64,000 nucleotides of DNA from Hofstenia miamia (taxonomy: Eukaryota; Xenacoelomorpha; Acoela; Hofsteniidae). Location: contig CABFPE010000342.1 in NCBI GenBank assembly GCA_900660155.1, positions 694,522-758,521 of the forward strand, written 5' to 3'. The first letter of the stretch is position 1. Every line of letters starts with the position of its first letter. Below, in pieces: positions 52,713-63,286 of this stretch. The position numbers were made by a program, and so were the translations under genes. Below the pieces are notes generated by a model, which searched no databases, was not told the DNA's origin, and saw only the letters and a program-made list of their open reading frames with translations.

Positions 52713-55700
52713 GGCCCTAGTGGCCAAGGGGTAAAAGGCTAGACTGGGACCGCGAGGACCCGGATTCAAGCCCGCCCCTCCTCGACCCTACATTCAATGA
52801 AAGTGAAACCAAAAGAAAAGGCCCTCATTCCCCGGCAGGCCTTAAATGGTCAGAGGGTGCGAAGAATCTCCGGTCAGGTGGACTCCACAATCGGGAGTGT
52901 GGACTCAAGAAGTGGCAGTATAGGATCCACACAACGGCACAAGTAGACAGATGAGCAGAACAGGACAGCATTGGAGTGCTACAGAAGAAGCAGGCCAGAT
53001 GAGAGGTGTTACAGGAGGAGAATGTTGGAAGAATGGAGGAAGGCAGGAACAGGATTAGAAGTTACAGAGCAGAGGCTTGCACCACAAGTGCGAAAGTTAC
53101 AATTGGATGAGAGTAAAGGGAAAAAGAGAGTTGAACATTCTAAGCAAAGGGAAGATGAAGTGATAGCCATTCGGACAGAAGTGGTGGAAGCAGCAGAACC
53201 AGTGGACACAGAAACTGAAGCAGCAATCAGGGAAAAGATGAAGGAAGAAATAGGTGAGGCAACTAGGTTGGGGTTAGGGTTAGAGAGAGATTAGTTGCAG
53301 AAGCTGAGAAACTAAGAAAATATAGGGTAAGAGCAAAGCAAACAAGAGAGATAACATGAAGTTTGAGGACCAAGATTCTACAAAGAACTAGATGCAGGAG
53401 AAAAGGCTACAGCTAGAGCAGGCGAAGATGCAGTAAGGTTCTGGGAGTATATATGGGGAAGTGCGGGACCAGAGATAGAGAGTGAGCAGATGCACAAGGA
53501 GTTCAGACAAGAAGAAGAAGTAATCACAACTGCAAAGGTGAAGAAGGCTTTAAAGAAGATGAAGAATTGGAAGTCGCCAGGCAGGGATGAGGTAAATGGC
53601 TGAAGAAGTTCACAGGTGTTCACGAGAAACTAGCAGAAGCATTGGAGGAGTGCGTAGTGAGTGGGTGTCCAGAGTGGATGGTAGTGGGAAGGACATTTCT
53701 GATAAAGAAGGACCCAAGGAAAGATAGTGAAGCAAGCAACTTCAGGCCAATAACATGTCTGACAACAACGTGGAAATTGCTAACTTCTGTGATTTCAAGT
53801 AGGCTGGCATGTTACTTGGAACAGAACAGGTTGATACCATGGGAGCAGAAGGGATGTAGGACAAAGACAAGAGGATGCAAAGATCAGTTGTTGATAGACC
53901 AGGCAGTGGTGGAGAATTGTAAAAGAAGGAAGACAAACTTGGCAATGGCATGGATAGACTACAGGAAGGCATATGACAGCATTTCACATAAGTGGGTATT
54001 GAAGACATTAGAGGCTAATGGAGTTTCACAGAAATGGGTTGAGTTTCTAGAGAGGGAGATGGGAAAGTGGCAGACTGAGATAGATGAGCACAGGCTGAGG
54101 TTTAGGCGAGGCATATTCCAGGGAGACAGCTTAGCGCCACTACTCTTTGTAGTTAGCTTAATACCTATCACAGAAAAGTTAAAGAAGACAGGCATAGGGT
54201 ATAAAATTGAGAAGAATGGTAGAGCAGTGAGTCACCTGTGGTACATGGACGACCTGTAGATGTATGCTAGTTCAAGGAAGATGTTGCAGAAGCAAGTGGA
54301 GATTCTGGGTTAGGAAAGTGTATGACAATGACCAGAGGCAAGTGCATAGATGGTTTGAGGACAAGCAGTGGTGATAAGATTGAGGAAGTCAAGGAGGGGT
54401 ACAAGTACTTAGGACACAACAGATCACGAGGAAATGAAGATGAGGCTAAGGAAAGAATACAAGAGGAGAGTAANTAATATTACAATTTTGAAAATCCATA
54501 TTACTATATTAATTAATTAAATTGAAATTTACGGCTTATTTAATATAACTATCAAACTCGAAAAAGCTCGCAAAACTTGATCATAAGAACTCGAAAGAGA
54601 AATCATCAAAACTCGAACACGATCGATAATACCGTGAAAATTAAATTTCAATTTCTTTACCAATCGCAAACAACTATTTTTTAGCTTAGAATGACTGTAC
54701 AATAAATGTTTTTACCAAACAAACTCGGAAATAGAAGAAAACTCGATCGAACTCAGAATTTTCTTTAAGAAAATACTCGAACTCGTAACGTAAAAACTCG
54801 AACTTGATTTGAAAACCCTGAACTGTATTATACAAATTTTTCTTCAAAAATTGTGATCAATTGAATTAATATGTATTTTGCTTGTAAAAGAGCAAAAAGG
54901 ACAATTGTTATTCCAAATAATGAAGATATTTCACTTAAGATAAAGACTTGATTTGCATCAAAAGTTTATAGATTTGCTTAATTATACGATTATATTTTAT
55001 TTTTTAGTTAAAGATAATTATTTTTATATAACTTCGTGGTTTTATATGCTATATTGCTTAAATATATACCGCGTGCTATCGCGTGTTACCGCGTGCTACA
55101 AATATGCTGAATTATGACAAGATATCGGTCTATATCGATTATATTTTAAACTTTTTGAGTATTTTATTGTATTTCTTATCGTTTTTAACCCTAAATTAAT
55201 GTTTATTTAGTCCGCGTGTCGCTATTCTACAAGTTCGCCAATTCTGTATTTATTGAAATGCGTATCTATTATTAATCTAATACTCAAAACTGAAATAACT
55301 AGAGCACACATTTTGGGAGTGATTTCATAACATATCAATATGTTCAGATATAAATGTTGATTAATTTTATGCCTCATTAACACATTGACTGCCATGTCAG
55401 ACGCCGGCTATGAATCCTGCAGCGGCAACTACACTGGATGCAGACATCATTGAAGCCTGCAGACGATTTCNAAGTTATAGAAGAAGACGTAATTAAAGAG
55501 AAAAAACAGCTAAAATAATAAATGTTTATTCTAATTCAAAATATTGACTCAGCCAATTTCGCATTTAAGCTATTCTGAAGATGCTACAGCCGGAATTATA
55601 CAGAGCATTGTAAATATTTAGTCAATCTAACAAAACGATATATTTTTAGTGAATCGATTTTGTTTTTCTAATTAAAATACGTCTTCAACGTATTCTACTA

Positions 55701-58700
55701 CAAAAGGCTTTTCCGTTTTTATTGAACTCTAAATTTAATCAATAAATACGAAGAAAAATAGGTGTTGTTTCGGATGTCATTTGAAAGATTGAATCGTGAA
55801 GCACGAGCGTCAACAACAAATAGAAGAGTGTACACGGAGTGAACTACCTACAACCCCATCCAAAAAAGCATTCCTATGGGGTCCTTGTTTCTGTATTTGA
55901 AAATGAGAAAACTATGACATGTGTTGTAAACTGTACAATCTAACAAAACGATATATTTTTAGTGAATCGATTTTGTTTTTCTAATTAAAATACGTCTTCA
56001 ACGTATTCTACTACAAAAGGCTTTTCAATACAGCGTTCCAAATTTTTTCAGTCTATGTAGAATCCATGGAAGATTTTAAAGTTTCTAGAGAATAACAAGC
56101 CATGAACTTGCAATCATAGATCACCAAATTGAAATAAAAAATTTCCAAAAGGTAAATAAAAATTTCCTTGAATAAGATTATGCATAGAACTGACGGCTAT
56201 AAGCTAGAACTAATCTTTTGCCAAAATATGGAAGAGGAATTACTTATTTTTATTTATTTCAAAAATGGGTTTAAGGATTTGCAGAAAAACAATAGTGGAT
56301 GCGGGGACCTTCACAAATTTAAGTAAACGTTAAAACTTTTTAATGAACTAAAATAACAAAAAGCGTTTACTGTATAGGGAAATGTTGTTATTCCTTTTTT
56401 ATAGTACCGTATTTTTACTTATTCTGTATTTTAGATCTAGACTTCTTACCACAACTCATGCATATTGCTGCACACTTAAGGAACATAAAAGGATGCTGCA
56501 CATCAAAAAGCCGCAATGAGAATAAATAACAATAGCTTTACTACGAAAATTCAAATACAGAGTACTGCATGCTTTGAGCATTTAAACTTAGCGTTTTATG
56601 TGCAATAAATCACAGATCGTGATGTCCTCAATCTCAGTCCTAACACCGTTTGCACTTGTTCGGTTTAATAGCCTGCTAAAAAAATACTAGCCTGCTCCTC
56701 TATCCTCGGTAGACAAAACAACATATCTCGAGATACGTTTTTCTGCCAACCAATGAAAAATGCATCTTAAGCATCTATCTAATATAAATAACGTTAAAGT
56801 CGTAAAAGAGGTATGAATAAGATAGAACAACATATCTCGAACTTTTTCTACTTAAAATTCTAATAAAACTACGCATCTCATAACACGTTGTTCTCGCTGA
56901 TGATTAGCTGGAAACAGATACATAGTGATAGAGAGGGACAGAACAGTTCATAAGGAAATGAAGATGATGCTAAGAAAAGAATACAAGAAGAGAGTAAGGA
57001 AGGTTCTACAGAAGTCAGCATTGAATGGGCAGAATAGTATAAAAGCAATTAATACATGGGCGATAACAGTGTTGAGATATTCGGCAGGAATAGTTAGGTG
57101 GAACAAGAATGAACTGAAGGAATTAGACAGGGAGACAAGGAAGATACTAGCAGAAGAGAGAGCATTCAACTTAAATGGAGATGTAGATAGGCTGTACATG
57201 GCAAGGCATAAGGGAGGGATAGGACTGCTAAGTGAAGAGCAACCTAGAGGATCCCTACTAGAGGTCACTAAGGAGTTAAGGATGATAAGAACTGAGAGTG
57301 AAGGAAAGAAGGCATACCATAGTAGGATGGAATTAGAGAAACAAACAAGGTATAGGCAGAAGACAATGCATGGAGAATACTGGAGGAACACAGAAAAATG
57401 TGACAGAGAAGAAAGCAACAAGTGGTTAAAGAAAGCAGGAATGAAAAGAGAAACAGAAACACTGATAATGGCAGCACAGGAGCAAGCAATAAGAACAAAC
57501 TGGGTGAAGAAGCATATAGACAGAAGAGTAGAAGTAAGTGATAAGTGTAGGCTATGTAAGAAAGAGGCGGAGACAATATATCATCTGATAGCAGGGTGTG
57601 AGAAGTTGGCGCAGAATGAGTATAAGTTCAGGCATGACAAGGTGGGAAGAATGGTATGCTGGAGCTTGAGCAGACAGCATGGATTAGAAGCAGGAGACAA
57701 GTGGTATGAACACAAGCCGCAGGGCGTCATAGAGAATGATATGGTTAAGATACTGTGGAACTTTAAAATCCAGACAAGCAAGGTAATAGAATCACGGAGG
57801 CCAGACATAGTAGTGGTAGACAAAGAGAAAAGATAGGGAACAGTGATAGACATAGCAGTACCAAATGACAGAAATGTAGAAAGCAAGGAGAAAGAGAAAA
57901 TAGACAAGTACGAGGAGTTGCCAGATGAAATAGAAAGGCTGTGGAAGTTAAAGAAAGTTGAAGTAGTCCCGGTATTAGTAGGAGCACTAGGAGCAGTGAG
58001 TAAGAAGCATAAGAGATACTTGGAGGAGTTGGGTACTGGTTAGTTCCCCGAGCTGAGAGAGATACATGCATGAAGCTGTAAGAATTAACAATAATAATAA
58101 TAAGAGGCAAAGCAAATTTATTGCTTAAATGTATACAAAACTATAGACTAACACATGACAAAAATATTTACAAAACTAATTAAATATGCATTATTAATTA
58201 AAGGGCAGTTTTAAAAGTAATTTGACCACGCATTAAGTTTATTATCTATGCCCAATAATTTTTGCCTATTTAATAAAAAATTTTTTATTTTTTTCTTAAA
58301 GTGCTTATAGTTCTTCTCACATTATATATTAATACTTAAATCATAACATAAGATTGAACATTTAAAAGAAAATGAATCTTGTTGATTATTGCTAATAAAA
58401 AATGTTTTACTTCTTTTATGTAATTATTAAGAAAACCTAGTGAACTTAATTCATGAATTAATTTGTGAATTATACATAGAGATTGATACTGAATAAAATA
58501 ACTCGGGGCCAAGATATCATATGTTGACCTTAATTGCGTTATGGAAACATGTTTTTCAATATAATTAAGTTATCTAAATACCTAGTTAAACATTTCTGCT
58601 AATGATGAACGTTCTTGCGATGTGAGATTTTGAAAAAAAAATGCACAGTAATTAAATTGACTTAAGACAAATGAATGAATTAGTTCTACATGCGACGATT

Positions 58701-61700
58701 TTCCTACATGGCGCAAATGGTACAAATATTTTATTCCACATGCCATCTTCTTTAATTTGTGGGAGACGAAGTTATCGAATTTTAAGTCATTGTCTATTAA
58801 TACACCTAGATAGTTTACACATTTACTTTGACTAATTTAATTATCACAAACATTAATTTTGATATTTTCAGTAAGCTTTTGTTGTTGTTTACATGAAAAG
58901 ATGATAAATTGAGTTTTGTCAGAATTGCTTTTTAGTTTATTACGATTGAAATATGTTACGAGATTTCCTATATTTTTTGTCAAATGTTTAGTGGCCTCAA
59001 AGGGATTTTTGCTGTTCGTAATATACAAGTATCATCTGCGTATTGGTAAATAGTTCCATTTGTCAAGGACTTTGAAATATCATTTACGTATAATGCAAAT
59101 AGAATGGGTCTTAATACAGTTCCTTGGGGCACACCAAGATTTGTAGTCACGCACTCTGAAAAAAAATTTGGTCGATTTTAACTCGTTGTTTGCGATTGCT
59201 TAGAAAACTCATAATAAAATTTATTACATAATAATAATAATAATAATAAATATTTCTTGTTTTATATGAATTCATTTATCCCCAAAAAAGAATGATTGCA
59301 AACGTCATTTGATAAATTTCTTAATAGTGCATTTATAGCAATATGATTATATTTTAATGTTCGAATGCTTCATAGAAGGAAATCTACCTTAGGGTGGTCT
59401 ACCCCCTTTTCCAGTATTTCCCATTTTGAGTTATTTAAATAATAATAACATTTTGTTATAGAAATGTGCTGTGATTTGGACAATTGTAGCTGGTGTTTGC
59501 TGGCCTTTGGGAGTCTACTTCTTTGTAAATGCAACAACAAATTGGCAGGTAAGATACTCAAGCTATTCTTACGTGATTAATGAACAATTGCAAACACTAA
59601 AATAGGCATACACAAAATTTAGAGATATACATGTATATTTAAGTTACTTTTTCGAATTTTTAGTATTGCTATGTTATTGATAATCTGAAACATAAATTTT
59701 GCCATCAATGTAAATCAAATAGAATGCATGTATTTAATTTTTGAATAATTAATAATCTATTGCACCTTAATCCTTTATAATTCAATAATATTTTTTCATT
59801 CAGTGTTAGGTATATTAATGCTGTTAAAATACATGAATATATCAGCAAATATATGTCTTTAATAGCATCATTTTATTGGATATGAATGTTAGTAAAAATG
59901 AGCATCCTGATTTAATCACTTGTAAGAATTATACTTATAAATGGCATTAACAGAACATCTTTAAATCAATGATGTTCTATATACAAGCTTGGAAAAATAT
60001 TGCACTTCCTAGTGAAACAACATGCCTGAGAAAAGTAATTTCAGTTACTTTTCATTTCAGTGATGGAAGCTGAAATGACTCGTATGTAAGACATATTGGC
60101 ATTGAAAAATTACTTATTGTAGTTGATGACAATGAAGTGCAAAGTAAAAAATTTCTACATATCCTTGTCGGCAATTTAGTGCCAAGACATTTATGGTAGC
60201 ATGCTTCTTTTGGATGTTGCATCGTATATAAAAGCAGCAGGTCAAATTCTTAAGGCACTTTACCAAAACCTGTTCCATATCACCTGTTTGGCACATCTAT
60301 TGCACAAAGTCAAAGTACTGTTCATTTCTGTTGACAATCTTATGATTAAATCTATCAAAATAGAACATCATGACATATGTTTCACATATTGGAACTCCTT
60401 CTTAACCAGTACTTACTAGATGGGGAATCTGGCTGAAAGCTGCCATTTATCATGCCAAGAATTTCCCACAAGTCAGCGACAAGGTCGATAATTTTCAAGA
60501 TTCTGGTTTACTTGTGCAGTGAGTGAAGAAATCTGTTTTAAAACAAGGAGAAAGGGAAGATTTGCTAGCCATTGTTAGGTGCTATTCCTTGCAGGTGTTT
60601 TTAACAAAAGATAATGTCAAGTGACTACACAATTGCTTCATTTGTTGGTATATTGATAATTGTCTTCAAGGATACAATTTGATGGACGTTGCGAGGCAAA
60701 AAACGCCCTTTTCTCCAGCTCACTACAGTCTTCTGTAAAGCTGCCAAACAACAAGAACTTGTGTCGAAGGAAGTTTTTCCCAATTAAAAAAACTTTTGGC
60801 AAGTAACCCTAATTTTCTGACAGAAAACATTAATCACTACATGTGGTTTCACTACTAAAATGCTGGCGAGAGCTAATTCAAAACTTATCCATGTTTGTTA
60901 GTTTGTTTAGGTAAAAATTACGTTTTTGTAAAGCTTTATAATTCAAAAAATGACATCAATATTTTGTAGTTTTTAGATTAATAAAGTCAGAACTTGAAAA
61001 TTTTAGGTCGAAAAAAGTTGCCCTAATCATGAGTGATGCTTAGCACGTTTGATTCTCTTGAATTGTTCTACTTACGATCTTCTTTTGAAATATTTAGAAA
61101 GTTTTCAATTGTTGTTGAAGAAGACATTTAGAACAGTAGTAAATATAAATTTTGTTTAAAATATTTGCCTGGTCGTTAATGCAGCCAGTATCCTTGATTT
61201 TGACTAGATATTTATTTAAGCTTTTAGTAGAACCCTATGTAAACGAGCGCGTCAGAAAGTTTAAAAGTACATTAAGCACTAAAACGCATCTTTAAAATCT
61301 ATGCAAGTCGTTGATTTCTTTAAATGGTCTTTACAGATGTGCCTTCTAAGATAATAGCCCAATGTTTTAGGATACGAAATTATATTAATTAAATGCGATG
61401 TTACTATTAAACTTTAAGCATTTTCATGATAAAAATTTGTTTCCATTTTGCAATATTCACAAGAATTGCTTTACTATATATTAACTCTGCTTAAAACGCT
61501 GCTCTTAAGTCTTAGGAAGTGCGTATGTTCTTAAAAAGGGCGTGCATATTTTGCGTTTAAAGTTATTGACGCATCTTTACACGAAATATTTCTTGTTACG
61601 AAATATTTCTGTCGCGCGTTGGCGTACGAAAATATTCTTAGCAATTGCTCTAAATTGGACTGCATTTTTATGCAATCACGAAATCTTTCTGCATCGTGAA

Positions 61701-63239
61701 AAAATACACATTGTAGTGCAGCCTTTCTTCAAAGGAAATGTTTGTCAGATTATAGGTCAATTTTCATTGTATTCGCCACATATTCCATGCATTCTCAAGA
61801 AAATATACAGCCTTGATCATAAATGTTAAGCAATCACGCCATTTCCATGCGCTGAGTTCAACGCTCATTTTGACAACTGTAATTAGATACCTGTCAAAAA
61901 CAAAGCACAAAATTTGAAACAAGATGTCATTGCCTTTTGCTCTAACTGAAATTTAAGTCAATATTTCTGATATTTGTGAAAGTTCGCTTGAAAAAACGCA
62001 CAGCTCGCAAATGCGAAATTTAGTCATAACGTAATTTCTCGAAAAAATTCCAGAGATGAAAATTTCGGAACATTTACAAATGTCAAGAAATAAAATACAC
62101 TCGGTTATATCAGTTTTGCATATGGACATGAACATATCCATTCCATTCCACTTTCAGATTGTGAAATAAAAATACAATAAACAGACCATTCTCAACACCA
62201 TAGAAAATGTAAAACAACACCGTAAATGTGCTTAAGAAAATATAAATAGCTAAAGAACAGTACAAATTGTGTTATATTAACCAAAATATGTTTAAGTTTT
62301 AGTCATACAGAGCTTTGAAAACCTTCTCCAAAATAAGAAAAGACTTGTATAAACTACCAGGTTTGCAAGACCTAAAAAACAACATGATTGCTGACTGGCA
62401 AAAGGTCATATTCAGTGATTAATGTGGTGTACAGCGCAAAAACGGTCGTGTCCACTTTATTCGACGTCTAAAAGGTGCCAAATTCCGCGACAACCGCAAG
62501 TACCTGTGCCAGAGGGAACCCTCAAAACAAAAATCCATTATGGTTTTCGGAGCAATTTGGCATAATGGTCTCAGAACACTTGAAAGAATTGATGGAAAAA
62601 TGAATGGTCCGAAATATATTGATGTTTTGCGACAAAAAGAATGCCTCTAATACAGGATGATCAAATCCTGCAACAAGACAATGCAAGTTGTAATAGTTCT
62701 TTTGAAGTAAAAGCGTCCATGGAACTTGAGAGGATAGCTCTTCTTCCAAATTGGCCAGCAAGGTCCCCTGACCTGAATATTATAGAGTATTTAGGGGAGC
62801 TCTTGAAACAAAACGTTGGAGAATACCAGATTCGAAAATTAGAAGAATTGTGGCAAGTTATTGAAACAGAATATTTCAAAATTTCAGATGATTATGTATC
62901 CACTTTGTTCAATTCATTGCCTAATCGAGTTAAAAAAGTTATCAAGAACCATGGCTACCCAACTAAATAGTAAAGACACTTTTCTAACTGGTTTGTTGAC
63001 TTATAACGTTGTAATGTCCACAGTTTGTTTGTAACGAAACGAAAATCTTAACTACTATGCGTTTTTGTAGAGTTGTTGAACGTTTATGATCAAGCCTGTA
63101 TGTGCGAAAAAATGTAAATTGCCCCAATATCTTTTGACATTTTGCATGATAAGCTTGCAAATTCTGCAAATACATCTGCATATGTTATGCATTTAATTTA
63201 CTGAGGTTTTCCCATATATCTAGGTATATCTATATTCGT

Positions 63240-63286
<47 letters not shown>

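Larger units (their letters stand above)
52712..54473 (+). mobile_element. R4/Dong-like LINE with restriction-like endonuclease, copy 1 (5' part)
   Basis: Starts at the (AAT)n tract with a tRNA-like segment, then a GC-richer leader, a frameshifted N-terminal region and an RT domain. The sequence breaks at a single n (54474) in the [16 protein letters not shown] segment downstream of the RT core. Copy 2 (56925) carries the rest, including endonuclease. Text and order match the R4/Dong group of RLE-bearing LINEs, which in insects target TAA repeats. Confidence 0.75.
55472..56924. other. intron region with a 90-bp direct repeat
   Basis: No gene-like sequence. It contains the 90-bp duplicate described separately and leads to the second LINE copy. 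Confidence 0.5.

Noticed and set aside
52712..52785. Genuine tRNA gene
   Set aside because: No closing acceptor stem and a poor T arm; it sits at the start of a LINE.
53273..53288. Telomere-like ggggttagggttag
   Set aside because: Two to three units inside a LINE coding region (LGLGLERD); no wider array.
53009..54195. Several - strand ORFs across the RLE LINE
   Set aside because: Antisense shadows of the + strand LINE frames, Ser/Leu/Phe-rich.
56948..58110. - strand ORFs of 100-157 aa
   Set aside because: Antisense shadows of the endonuclease-bearing ORF, with Leu/Ser-rich composition typical of antisense purine-rich genes.
61542..61829. 95-aa + ORF
   Set aside because: Runs into the Tc1 terminal repeat and has no motif; likely chance.
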